NCBI GenBank assembly: GCA_017634385.1 | Contig: JAGBNN010000002.1 | Coordinates: forward strand, 124,001-188,000 | Length of the DNA: 64,000 bases | From: Bacilli bacterium | Lineage (GTDB): Bacteria > Bacillota_I > Bacilli_A > RF39 > UBA660 | Direction: 5' to 3' | In this document: one piece after another, positions 9,301-17,113 of the stretch | Layout of the letters: each line of letters opens with the position of its first letter | How positions within the stretch are numbered: position 1 is the first letter of the stretch | Made by a program: the position numbers and the translations under genes | Notes under the pieces: generated by a model | Told to the model about the DNA's origin: nothing | What the model saw: only the letters and a program-made list of their open reading frames with translations | Database searches by the model: none

Positions 9301-10957
9301 CATAATATGGATAAAAATTTGCTTCTTCATATGTAGTATCTTTTTCAGCTCTTTGATTATAAATTTTATCAAGTTGATATGTAATTTCTTTATACTCTGA
9401 TTCTTTTGTAGCAAAATATCTAACAGATTTATCATTACTCCATAAATGTGGTAATGATTTTATTGAACTATATTTTTTCTTTTTTTCTTTAGATGTAAAT
9501 ACTGCTATTTTTAAATCATCATAACTATGAAAAGTTGTAAGTTGTAATACTATATTTTTTATTAATTTATCTTGAGATATTTTATCACCTATAATAGCTG
9601 TAATAAAATTGTCTCTTAATGAATATGGAATTGGAACATTTTCAAGCATTGTTTTATTATTTTGAAGTTCTCGTACTTTATCAAGTAAATTATCTTCTGT
9701 CATTGAAAAATGTTCTTCAGGATATGATACATCTATTTCAAGAGGCAAACTTCCTGTTCCTAAACTTACATTAAGAAAATCATCATCTTTTACTCTTCTT
9801 TCCCATAAACGATCTTGTCTATTAAGTAATATTTGTGCACATTCAGAATTACTTAAGAATCTTTTTCTCATTATATCTTCTTGTTCTAACTTTTCCTTTG
9901 CTATTTGTTCTTTTATTGTATCAATATATGCACTATATTTTTTTTGCCTTTCTTTTTCTCTTTTTTTATAAGAATGTTTTTGATACGCATTAGTAAGCAT
10001 TGGCCAAAGTAAGAACGATAACATCATTGCACCACTCATGATTAATGATGGCATAGCTTTTTGCATTGTTGTAACACCAGTATTAACATTATTCATTGCA
10101 GTATAAAATGTCATAACTGAAGTCATACTCATTGTAAGCATTGGTCCTATTGTTAATATTGCTGGCATATCATTTTTTTCTGCTTTACCAGGAGGAGTAT
10201 CTACTCTTATTGATTTTTTATCAACATTATATATAAATCTTGGTTTTCTATAAAAATAATCTTCTTTAGAATAAAGTTCCATCTCTTTATCTTCTTCAGC
10301 TTCTTCAATTTCATCTTTATTTTTTTCACTTATATCAATTGGCTTCATAAATGTTTGAACTTTATTACATGGATCACTTATTCCTATTACATATTCACCA
10401 CTTACTTTTAAAAATAATAATTTCATTCCCGCAATAAAAATTATATCTCCAAAATTAATTTTTATTTGTGTTTCTACTCTATCATTATTTACATATACAC
10501 CTGTTGGTGAATTTAAATCTTTTAAAATAATTTCTCCGTTTTCTAATTTGATACTAGCATTTGTATCATTAATCATTGGTAAATCATAATAAATTGTACT
10601 TTCTTTAATTCTACCTATTGAAATACCAAATTCTAAATCTTTACTACATGCATAATAATTCATTTTTTCATATGAAGAAGTTTTAAATAAATATACTTTA
10701 TCAGTTGAAAAATTATTGTTAATAACAATATAATCTTTTTCATCTAACATAACATATGGAACTTTTTTATTATTTTCAAGCATAAAATAGTCATTATTAC
10801 TAACGACTTCCCATCTTCCATCTTTGTTTGCTTCAATACTAACAATATTTTTTTCTATACCATTAGAATCAATTTCAGTAAGCCATATATTACCACTAAC
10901 AACATTAGGCAATTTATATGTCAATAATTTTCCATCTTTTATTAAATTAATATGCAT
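6350..10957 (-). CDS. essC: Type VII secretion FtsK/SpoIIIE ATPase EssC
   Basis: The motor and coupling protein of Firmicutes (T7SSb) type VII secretion. The 1535 residues show the normal architecture: two N-terminal FHA-like domains (second at about 85-185, with GRIKESTIYYDLP and SPTGVYVNN), two membrane segments at about 276-320, then tandem FtsK-type ATPase domains. D1 has Walker A GMTGSGKSEF near 716 and Walker B SHLFIIADEFAEL. D2 has GIAGSGKENF near 1062, but its Walker B reads NIVVVINNYEAY, with Asn where Asp/Glu is usual. D3 (about 1330-1535) has no P-loop. RBS AAGGAAGAGG. Encoded 25 bases after esaB. Confidence 0.93.
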   Translation of the reverse strand: MHINLIKDGKLLTYKLPNVVSGNIWLTEIDSNGIEKNIVSIEANKDGRWEVVSNNDYFMLENNKKVPYVMLDEKDYIVINNNFSTDKVYLFKTSSYEKMNYYACSKDLEFGISIGRIKESTIYYDLPMINDTNASIKLENGEIILKDLNSPTGVYVNNDRVETQIKINFGDIIFIAGMKLLFLKVSGEYVIGISDPCNKVQTFMKPIDISEKNKDEIEEAEEDKEMELYSKEDYFYRKPRFIYNVDKKSIRVDTPPGKAEKNDMPAILTIGPMLTMSMTSVMTFYTAMNNVNTGVTTMQKAMPSLIMSGAMMLSFLLWPMLTNAYQKHSYKKREKERQKKYSAYIDTIKEQIAKEKLEQEDIMRKRFLSNSECAQILLNRQDRLWERRVKDDDFLNVSLGTGSLPLEIDVSYPEEHFSMTEDNLLDKVRELQNNKTMLENVPIPYSLRDNFITAIIGDKISQDKLIKNIVLQLTTFHSYDDLKIAVFTSKEKKKKYSSIKSLPHLWSNDKSVRYFATKESEYKEITYQLDKIYNQRAEKDTTYEEANFYPYYVLIVDSINSVRNLDLFNNLINNKNYVGFSLIILNDRMSNLPDQCQTFIDATKDISTISQNTSNSESQEFKIDFTDLNLSKCFKNVSNIPIEIRSDGEGIIPKKVGFLEMYNVSKVEQFNSRKRWEENVPVLNMAVPVGIGKNGEKISLDLHEKYHGPHGLIAGMTGSGKSEFIITYILSLAVNYHPDEVQFILIDYKGGGLAGAFENQNLGIKLPHVVGVITNLDKNEINRSLASIESELKRRQALFNKAREISEESTIDIYKYQEMYRNHVVDEPVSHLFIIADEFAELKNQQPEFMDQLISTARIGRSLGVHLILATQKPSGVVDAQIWSNTRFRVCLRVQEKGDSTEVIKQPDAAYLTQTGRFYLQVGFNEIFVLGQSAWAGGKYLPTDKIKKTIDTSIDFVNNIGYKIRSVQTKQEEKVEANYGEELINIVKYLSGIAKEDNIKTRPLWLSRIPECIYIIDLIKKYSYQKSKYVLNPIIGEYDVPTMQQQRILTIPFYQKGNALVYGIAGSGKENFITTLIFSSMVIYSPQEVNFYVIDFGSEALRYFDDSPYVGDIMYSRDSEKIDNLFKMIQSEINERKQLFASYNGNFIDYCENSGETIPNIVVVINNYEAYQESYSEYEDILNLLTRDCTKYGIYFVLTVNTPNGIRFKLKQNFGQSFVLQQNNEEDYSTILGNVRKTYPAKLFGRGLIKEDGIYEFQTALATDKDNIPNYIKAFSSQLKSKYNTRARRVPILPDIVTFDDCNDVKLGQYEIALGINKSDLRVSTYDFTKDVINIVTSQDMTLLDPIITPIMRQYMDNSSFNNIIINAENFELDETIKSGQNYFDNNFDSVYDAIKGYMEDSYNQYKNNNSNRSIFDGKPKFNCVIIGINLFKSKLSADRQKEFDKLFNNANELGIINFIIVDTVDKIKKNIYDAWFKDNYNQTNGIYIGNGLADQMTINISKRIPEMKEDVPYNFGFVIRKGIPTYVKFVEKYK

Positions 10958-10982
10958 AGTAAAAACCTCTTCCTTTTTATTC

Positions 10983-11243
10983 TTAAATTAAAATCAAATT
11001 TGTTCCATTTTTTATTTCAGAATTTTTTATATATACATCTAAATCATATATATTACAATTTTCTTTATCATATAATCTCATACCACTTAATTCTTCATCA
11101 TTAACTGACCTTCCACTCAAATCTTTTATTTGCTCTAAACAAAATTTCTTAATTGTTCCAATTTTTCTATTAATAGGAACAAACACATCAAAACTAGAAT
11201 CTAAAAGTGGTACATCTATTGTAATTAAAATTTTATTATTCAT
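10983..11243 (-). CDS. esaB: Ubiquitin-like type VII secretion protein EsaB/YukD
   Basis: An 86-residue beta-grasp (ubiquitin-like) protein of the YukD/EsaB family. The start MNNKILITIDVPLLDSSFDV and the end NSEIKNGTNLILI fit the fold, with the characteristic central helix IGTIKKFCLEQI. In B. subtilis and S. aureus this protein is needed for, or regulates, type VII secretion. It is directly upstream of essC on the same transcript and has a strong promoter of its own. RBS AAAGGGATG. Confidence 0.85.
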   Translation of the reverse strand: MNNKILITIDVPLLDSSFDVFVPINRKIGTIKKFCLEQIKDLSGRSVNDEELSGMRLYDKENCNIYDLDVYIKNSEIKNGTNLILI

Positions 11244-11282
11244 AAAATCATCCCTTTATATTCCTATTCTACTCTATATAAC

Positions 11283-11312
11283 ATTATATCGTTTTATAGG
11301 TATTTTTGTCAA
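11283..11312 (-). promoter_or_regulatory. Promoter of esaB-essC
   Basis: Minus-strand TTGACA (11307-11312), 18-base spacer and perfect TATAAT (11283-11288), about 35 bases before the esaB ribosome site. Confidence 0.75.
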
Positions 11313-11323
11313 TGAAAGAAATA

Positions 11324-11352
11324 AAAAAATAACTCTATTTAGAGTTATTTTT
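11324..11352 (-). terminator. Terminator after the glycosyltransferase fusion gene
   Basis: AATAACTCTAAATAGAGTTATT hairpin followed by a T-run on the minus strand, separating the esx-glycosyltransferase transcript from esaB-essC. Confidence 0.7.
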
Positions 11353-13533
11353 AATAACTTTACAAGGGTTACCATATGCAAGCACATTTGATGGTATATC
11401 TTTAGTTACTATTGAACCTGCTCCTATTACAGAATTATCTCCAATTGTTACTCCTGGAAATATTATTACACCTGCACCTATCCATACATTTTTACCAATT
11501 ATTACATCTTGAATTTCTATTCCACCAAGCGCTCTTTCATTTGGATTTACTGCATGATTTAATGTAAGTATGCTAACATTTGGTCCTATAAAAGTATTAT
11601 CACCTATATAAATATTTCCGTTATCGACAAGTGATAAACCAAAATTTATATATACTCCAGAACCAATATGTAAATTCTTACCACCACAATTAGTTTTAAT
11701 TGGAACTTCTATAATATTATTTTCTCCAAATTCTGCTAATTGAGACTTTAAAATTTTATTTTTTTCTTCCATATTTATGTCATTGTATATTTCTATTACA
11801 TCATTAAAACTTATCTTTGTAGTATAAAATTTTTTAATAAAATTCTTTAATTCGTTATTTGTATCATGATAATTACTAAATAAAGTTTCAATATCAATAT
11901 TTAATATATTAAAAATTTTTGTTATACAGTTATCTATTTCATTTTTTATTGTTTTACATTTATTATAATTTGAATAAACAAAACTTAAACATTCTAAAAT
12001 CACATCACAAGTTCTTTCTACATTACACAAATTAGTAACATTTAATACATTATAAATATTACTAAGATAATCATATACTTTATCTTCTATTTTTTCAGTA
12101 TTAGATAGTGAATCTTCATTATTTACCCAATAATAAGTTAATTCATCCAAATCAGAAATAATTCCATTACTCAAATAAATTCTTGCATTAAAATATGTAT
12201 CTTCAAAGGATCTAGTTGTTGTAAATTTTATGTCATTATCTTGAAGAAATTTTCTTCTATATAATTTTCCATGTAATCCTAGATTATCATTTTTAAAATC
12301 TAATTCATATCCATTACCAATTAATTTAAATGTAGATCTTACTTCATCACTATTTGTTTTTTCAATTAAATTAATTAATTTTTCTATACTTGTTTTGTCA
12401 TTAAAATAATCATCACTATCCAAATAAGTTATATATTCGCCTTTCGATATACTTGTTCCAAAATTTCTAGCAAAACCTGGTCCTTTATTTTCATCCAATC
12501 TTATATAAATAATATTCAAATATTTATTATATTTTTTTAGTATTTCATCATATTTTTCTGTAGAACAATCATCTATTACATATACAATAATTTCATTAAC
12601 TACAGATTGCTTTTTTATTGAATCAAGTGCTTTCGATAAAGTTTTTGAAGAATTATATACTGGTATTATTATATCTAATTTATTTTTAAAATTAGAATTA
12701 TAAGCATGATTTATTGTTAAATTCCTTGCCTCATCACTTTTTCCTAATTCATATAAAACATCATAATAAAATTTTGCCTTTATAATACTGTTGTAATCCA
12801 AATTCCATGGTTTTAACGAATCAGAATAATGAATAAGAATATTATTTTTATCAATATCGCTATCTAAATAACTATTTATTTGATAATTATATTTTCCTGG
12901 TAATAGTTTTATTTTTTTATAAAACATCTTATTTATAATATCTTGATCTTGCATTATTAATCTTTCATTATACTTTTCAATAAAATTATTTATTTGCTCT
13001 ATAGAATAATCTTTTTTATATTTTTTAAAATTAATTAATAATACACCTGCATTAATATATTTATTATCTTCAGGTAATTCTAAATTTATATTCATTGTTT
13101 CATTCCATCCTGTTGTATCCAAAGGTGGAACATTTTGACAAGCTGCAAAATAGTATTTATCTAAATTTGTTTCATATAATTTTGATATATCTCCATTACA
13201 TATAATATCACAATCTAAATATAGCATTCTATCAACATCATCATCTAATATAAAAGGAACAAATAATCTAATATATGTCTCTACTGTAGTGTGACCTAAA
13301 TACAAAGGACAATTAGACATATTCGCATTATATTTTTTAAATATTATATTTCCAATTTTATATTTTTCACAAAATTTATTTGTTCTATTAATTGATTCAT
13401 CTGACAAATTAATGTAATAAATATATATATTAAAATATATATCATTATTATATTTTTTTAATGAATACAACATATTCATCGCTTTATCTACATAATTATC
13501 ATCAAATGAAATTAATATATTGTATTTTTTCAT
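11335..13533 (-). CDS. Three-domain GT8-GT2-hexapeptide acetyltransferase fusion
   Basis: 732 residues containing three enzyme modules. Residues 1-260 are a GT8 (glycogenin/LgtC-like) glycosyltransferase with the metal motif in MLYLDCDIICNGD near 105 and MQDQDIIN near 195. Residues about 288-500 are a GT-A family 2 glycosyltransferase (LDIIIPVYNSSKTL, then YLDSDDYF near 375). Residues about 622-732 are a left-handed beta-helix acyltransferase of the maltose/galactoside acetyltransferase type (IGDNTFIGPNV, LNHAV with the catalytic-type His, IGKNVWIGAGV, YGNPCKVI). Predicted cytoplasmic; no TM. It follows a separate GT8 gene by 26 bases and sits in the type VII locus, suggesting successive sugar additions and acetylation on a cell-surface glycan or secreted protein (inference). 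RBS AGGAG. Confidence 0.88.
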   Translation of the reverse strand: MKKYNILISFDDNYVDKAMNMLYSLKKYNNDIYFNIYIYYINLSDESINRTNKFCEKYKIGNIIFKKYNANMSNCPLYLGHTTVETYIRLFVPFILDDDVDRMLYLDCDIICNGDISKLYETNLDKYYFAACQNVPPLDTTGWNETMNINLELPEDNKYINAGVLLINFKKYKKDYSIEQINNFIEKYNERLIMQDQDIINKMFYKKIKLLPGKYNYQINSYLDSDIDKNNILIHYSDSLKPWNLDYNSIIKAKFYYDVLYELGKSDEARNLTINHAYNSNFKNKLDIIIPVYNSSKTLSKALDSIKKQSVVNEIIVYVIDDCSTEKYDEILKKYNKYLNIIYIRLDENKGPGFARNFGTSISKGEYITYLDSDDYFNDKTSIEKLINLIEKTNSDEVRSTFKLIGNGYELDFKNDNLGLHGKLYRRKFLQDNDIKFTTTRSFEDTYFNARIYLSNGIISDLDELTYYWVNNEDSLSNTEKIEDKVYDYLSNIYNVLNVTNLCNVERTCDVILECLSFVYSNYNKCKTIKNEIDNCITKIFNILNIDIETLFSNYHDTNNELKNFIKKFYTTKISFNDVIEIYNDINMEEKNKILKSQLAEFGENNIIEVPIKTNCGGKNLHIGSGVYINFGLSLVDNGNIYIGDNTFIGPNVSILTLNHAVNPNERALGGIEIQDVIIGKNVWIGAGVIIFPGVTIGDNSVIGAGSIVTKDIPSNVLAYGNPCKVIKNNSK

Positions 13534-13559
13534 ACTAAACTCCTAAATAAATTATACCA

Positions 13560-14297
13560 TCATTTTCTTATTTTTTTAAGATATTCTAAATATAAATTAG
13601 AATATTTATCCAAAAATATACCATTAACCATAAATGGCTTTAAAGCACCTATATAATGAACTATACTAGGTTTATCATATTCATTAAATATACACACAGA
13701 ATTCTTATAAGTAAATTCATTTTTAATATTTGTCTCCATCATTTCATAAAAAACTGCTCGCATACAATTATAGATTCTTGGCAACTCATTAATTCTACCC
13801 TTAAAATATTCATTAATCAATTCTTGATCACCTTTATATTTTATAGGATTATTATTTATCATATTAATCATATTATTGTAATCATCTATATTAGGTTTAA
13901 TAACCATAACACCAGAATTATAATTATCAGAAAATGGAAAATCCGAGCACATTGAAATATGACGTTTATTAAATAAACAATCTATATTTTTTAGTATTAA
14001 TAAATCTAAATCTAGATATACTATTTTCTCAAACTCAGTTAAACTAAACACATTAATCTTATCAAACGAATGAAACCATTGAGGATTATTTTTATCAATA
14101 TATTCTCCTATTATTTTTGGCATCATTTTATATTCAATTTTATTTTTTTCTATTACTGTAATTACATTCTTAGAAATATTATCATTAATCAAACATAACA
14201 ATCTATATTTAGAATTTATATTTTTTAAATTTTCATTCAATATCAATAATCCATCCAAATATGAATCAGTTGATAATACACATATATATTTTTTCAT
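13560..14297 (-). CDS. GT8-family glycosyltransferase
   Basis: A 245-residue glycogenin-like GT8 protein. It has the nucleotide-sugar fold start (ICVLSTDSYLDGLLILNENL), the DxD-type metal motif in IVYLDLDLLILKNI near residue 93, NSGVMVIKP near 127, GDQELINEYF near 157 and the closing IVHYIGALKPF near 213, all GT8 landmarks. No membrane segment. RBS AGGAGG. It lies between the 429-aa secreted-type protein and the three-domain fusion, preceded by a terminator-like hairpin that would reduce its expression relative to the esx genes. Acceptor unknown. Confidence 0.85.
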   Translation of the reverse strand: MKKYICVLSTDSYLDGLLILNENLKNINSKYRLLCLINDNISKNVITVIEKNKIEYKMMPKIIGEYIDKNNPQWFHSFDKINVFSLTEFEKIVYLDLDLLILKNIDCLFNKRHISMCSDFPFSDNYNSGVMVIKPNIDDYNNMINMINNNPIKYKGDQELINEYFKGRINELPRIYNCMRAVFYEMMETNIKNEFTYKNSVCIFNEYDKPSIVHYIGALKPFMVNGIFLDKYSNLYLEYLKKIRK

Positions 14298-14307
14298 TTA
14301 TACCTCC

Positions 14308-14340
14308 TATAAAAAAAATAATTCAAAAATGAATTATTTT
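14308..14340 (-). terminator. Terminator/attenuator between the 429-aa substrate gene and the glycosyltransferases
   Basis: AATAATTCATTTTTGAATTATT hairpin and T8 on the minus strand. The next gene starts only about 12 bases later and no promoter is obvious between, so partial read-through is likely. Confidence 0.6.
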
Positions 14341-15623
14341 GAAAAATAAGAAGCTTTCTTTTGGGCTATTGTATAATTACTAGCACCTGATGCTTTATAT
14401 TGTGCTTGTCGATAATTCCAGTTAGCTTTTTTTGTTTCTTGTGCAGCTTGTTCTTGTCGTTGCGCTGCTGCTGTCTTTTCTGCTTGTCTTTTTTGTGCAT
14501 CTTGATTTGCTTTATATTGCGCATATCCGTAATTAGAATTTTCATACCCATGTGCTGCTGCTTCAGCTCTATGTTGTGCTGCAGTATAATTTCTTTGATA
14601 TTCAGCTTGTCTTGCTGCAGATGCTTTTGCTATTTGTTCCTTATTATATTTTGCAATTATTTCTTCATTTGTTAATCCTTGAGCTTTATATTGTGCAATT
14701 TTGTAATAATCCCATCCTGTTATTTCATTAACGTCTTTAACAGTTTTACCAGTAACATTTCCATTTTCATCTTTATATGTTACTGTTCCATCTGGATTTA
14801 CCGTATATGTAGTACCACTTGAACTACTTGAATTTGTAGGATCTGTTGAAGGAATTTTAATTTCTTCTCCTCTTCCTGATTTGGAATAAGTATCATATAA
14901 AGTACCACTTTTTAAGTCACGTGTTTTAGCAAACACTGCTGTTTTTGTATCTTCAAATTCTGTTATTGCAGTTGTTGTTGGTAATTTTGCTTCTAATGTT
15001 TTAACATTATTTATGTAATTAGTTAATAAATTTACAAAATTATCTCTTTTTTTCATAATAAAGTCATATCTACTAGCAATTAAAGTCCATGCTTTATATA
15101 AATAAGCATCACTGCTAACTGTATTTTTTATTCCTTCTAATGTGTCATATCCTGTAACTAGATTATTTGAATAACTATCAATTTTTGTTTTAATATCTTC
15201 TAAACTTGCTACATTTGCTTTGAATTCTGAACTAGTAAGACTAGTTATACTTGATACTAAATAATCAAAATTACTATCTATTTCATCAATTTTACTGCAA
15301 AATGATTTTAATTTTGTTTGTACTTCTGCTGCAGATGCTATCGCTGTTTCTGCAGTTTCATTTTTCATTGAGTTTTGTTTTGTTACTATTTCTTGAGCAA
15401 CTTTTAAAGCCTCTTTTATACTATCTAAAACACTTATTAATTTATCAATTTGAGATTTAGCATCTACTAATGAATTATCTAATTTATCAGCCATATTAGG
15501 TTCAACTATTCCATTAAATGATACAGTAGTTTGACCAGCTTTTCTTAGTGAAGATATGCATTGATCACATACTGCTGAAATCGAGCTTATATCTATTCCA
15601 TTAAAATAATTTGTATAATACAT
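14334..15623 (-). CDS. Probable type VII-associated secreted protein with C-terminal AQYKA repeats
   Basis: 429 residues of no family I recognise. Residues 1-250 are predicted almost wholly helical with heptad-like spacing and no signal peptide or TM, comparable in shape to the helical N-terminal domains of T7SSb substrates. A Ser-rich linker (TNSSSSSGTT, near 265-275) leads to a TYTVNPDGTVTYKDENG segment and then a Gln/Ala/Lys-rich tail (about 305-429) with three AQYKA motifs, each preceded by an aromatic-rich stretch. There are no toxin motifs I can name. It is the fifth gene of the esx transcript, 9 bases after the repeat-tailed WXG gene. RBS GGAGGG. Secretion by EssC is inferred from context. 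Confidence 0.78.
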   Translation of the reverse strand: MYYTNYFNGIDISSISAVCDQCISSLRKAGQTTVSFNGIVEPNMADKLDNSLVDAKSQIDKLISVLDSIKEALKVAQEIVTKQNSMKNETAETAIASAAEVQTKLKSFCSKIDEIDSNFDYLVSSITSLTSSEFKANVASLEDIKTKIDSYSNNLVTGYDTLEGIKNTVSSDAYLYKAWTLIASRYDFIMKKRDNFVNLLTNYINNVKTLEAKLPTTTAITEFEDTKTAVFAKTRDLKSGTLYDTYSKSGRGEEIKIPSTDPTNSSSSSGTTYTVNPDGTVTYKDENGNVTGKTVKDVNEITGWDYYKIAQYKAQGLTNEEIIAKYNKEQIAKASAARQAEYQRNYTAAQHRAEAAAHGYENSNYGYAQYKANQDAQKRQAEKTAAAQRQEQAAQETKKANWNYRQAQYKASGASNYTIAQKKASYFSK

Positions 15624-15632
15624 AATACCCTC

Positions 15633-16418
15633 CTATTTATTTTCCTCTGTATTTATTGAAGCAGTCGAAGAAGTAAATGCATCAACTGTTGTTTCAACAT
15701 CTGAGTTACCAGTATATTTTAAAGAGTCTGTTTCAGTTTCTGTTGTTTTTACACTTCCTAAAGCTTCATTATCAATTCCTTCAGATACTTTATTTATTGA
15801 TTCACTAGTTATATCATTATTTGTTTTAACACTACCCAATAAATCATTATCAATTCCATCTGATACTGTTCCAGCATTTTCTGAACCTACATTACTATTT
15901 GTATGAACATTATTTAACAAATCATTATCAATTCCATCTGATACTGTTCCAGCACTTTGAGAACCTATATTACTATTTGTATGTGCTGCATCAAGTTTTG
16001 TTTGATCAATTCCATCTGATACTTGTCCGATTGTAAGAAAACTAAATGTTGGTAACATTTCATTTATTTTTGCAATATCATTTTCTGAAATAACTGTATC
16101 TGTCTTTTTATTATTTTCTACTAATTCTTTTACTTTTTGAATATATTTTAACATTTGTTCTGAAGAAGTTATTTCTTTAGCCGCATTGTAATCTACATTA
16201 ATATCTTCAAAAAATCTATCTGCAGCTTCTCCTCTCCAATATTCATCTTTGGCATTTATTATATTTTTAATAACATCCCATTGATCATTCAATTCATTTG
16301 CAAGTATTATCATTTTTTCACATATATCAATAACAGCATCATATCTGATTTGAACTCCAGAACCACCTATTGGTCCATTTTGATAAAATGTTGTACTACT
16401 TGTTTTTAATTCACTCAT
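15633..16418 (-). CDS. WXG100-like protein with 26-residue repeat tail
   Basis: 261 residues. The first 125 form a helix-turn-helix WXG-type domain with the turn motif in KDEYWRGEAADRFFEDI (Trp61, Gly63). From residue 133 the sequence switches to tandem 26-residue repeats opening VSDGID and continuing through HTNSN: 133-158, 159-184, 185-210, and a partial copy from 211. The end (about 230-261) is Thr/Ser/Glu-rich. No signal peptide or membrane segment. The tail is poor in aromatics and rich in Asn, Ser and Thr, so it could be an extended, possibly glycosylated stalk (inference, supported only by adjacent glycosyltransferase genes). RBS GGAGG; 12 bases after the 95-aa WXG gene. Confidence 0.85.
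   Translation of the reverse strand: MSELKTSSTTFYQNGPIGGSGVQIRYDAVIDICEKMIILANELNDQWDVIKNIINAKDEYWRGEAADRFFEDINVDYNAAKEITSSEQMLKYIQKVKELVENNKKTDTVISENDIAKINEMLPTFSFLTIGQVSDGIDQTKLDAAHTNSNIGSQSAGTVSDGIDNDLLNNVHTNSNVGSENAGTVSDGIDNDLLGSVKTNNDITSESINKVSEGIDNEALGSVKTTETETDSLKYTGNSDVETTVDAFTSSTASINTEENK
15735..16022 (-). repeat. Tandem 78-bp coding repeats (3.5 copies)
   Basis: Encodes the 26-residue units VSDGID... of the repeat-tailed WXG protein. Copies 1 and 2 are nearly identical in DNA (for example the shared stretch TCAATTCCATCTGATACTGT), pointing to recent unequal exchange. Confidence 0.85.
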
Positions 16419-16430
16419 GTTTAACCTCCG

Positions 16431-16718
16431 TTATATTTCCTTATTTAAATATTTTTCATTTAATGCTTTATAACTTGTACTTGAAGCAACAAATTCATCT
16501 TTATCTTCTGCAAATTTTACATAATTCTTATTTAATAATTCAATATATTCTTCTATTTTATTAGTAAAAGTAGTAGCTGCGGAACCTTTCCAATATTGAT
16601 TTAATTCTACAATTAAATCTTTAATTTTATTACTATCATTTTTTATAATATCAGTACAATCACTTAATTGATTTGATTTTTCTTTAGTAATATCATAGTT
16701 CATATAAATTTCTTTCAT
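16431..16718 (-). CDS. WXG100-family protein (third esx gene)
   Basis: A 95-residue protein of EsxA size and shape: two helices joined by a turn with LNQYWKGSAATTF (Trp-Lys-Gly at about 44-46). It lacks a signal peptide, as expected for a type VII substrate or chaperone partner. RBS GGAGG. It is preceded by a strong double hairpin that separates it from the first two esx genes. No C-terminal YxxxD motif is evident. Confidence 0.85.
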   Translation of the reverse strand: MKEIYMNYDITKEKSNQLSDCTDIIKNDSNKIKDLIVELNQYWKGSAATTFTNKIEEYIELLNKNYVKFAEDKDEFVASSTSYKALNEKYLNKEI

Positions 16719-16739
16719 TTTTCTTTTCCTCCATCCTCT

Positions 16740-16798
16740 GGTCAGTAAATATTAGAAATTAATATTCACTGACCAAAGTCCCTATATATAAATAGGGA
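16740..16798 (-). promoter_or_regulatory. Double hairpin in the esx intercistronic leader
   Basis: Stem 1 pairs GGTCAGTAAATATT with AATATTCACTGACC (16740-16774, one mismatch). Stem 2 pairs TCCCTAT with ATAGGGA (16779-16798). On the minus-strand transcript they lie between the second and third esx genes, ending about 8 bases before the GGAGG. No T-run follows, so an mRNA-processing or stability element fits better than a terminator. Confidence 0.65.
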
Positions 16799-16807
16799 GA
16801 TTTTTTA

Positions 16808-17092
16808 TTAATTTGATACTTGTGTATCTGCTTTCTTGTAGTTTTCTACAACTGTAGCTAAATGGTTAGCTTCGTCAGTAACGGCTTTATAGAAATCTCC
16901 AAATTTTGCTTGTAATGTATTGAATTTTTCTTTTGAAGCCATTGCAGCAGTTCCAGACCAAACATCATCATTACCAATTCTTGATAAATATGATACTATT
17001 TCATCTAATATAGCTTGCATTTCTGTAGCATATTGATTTAAATTTGAACTAGCTGCATTAATTTGTTCATATGTTAAAGTTGAACCGTTCAT
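16808..17092 (-). CDS. WXG100-family protein (second esx gene)
   Basis: 94 residues, helical hairpin with the canonical turn NDDVWSGTAAMASKEKF (Trp-Ser-Gly near residue 44). This is the closest of the four to the classical ESAT-6-like proteins. WXG100 proteins form antiparallel four-helix dimers and are exported by, or escort others to, EssC. RBS AAGGAGGAATTA. It lies 21 bases after the first esx gene, so the two may form a heterodimer. No signal peptide. Confidence 0.9.
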   Translation of the reverse strand: MNGSTLTYEQINAASSNLNQYATEMQAILDEIVSYLSRIGNDDVWSGTAAMASKEKFNTLQAKFGDFYKAVTDEANHLATVVENYKKADTQVSN

Positions 17093-17113
17093 ATTAATTC
17101 CTCCTTATATTTA

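Noticed and set aside
14400..14675. Plus-strand open frame rich in Cys and Phe
   Set aside because: It is the antisense of the Gln/Ala-rich tail of the 429-aa gene; composition follows from that, and there is no ribosome site.
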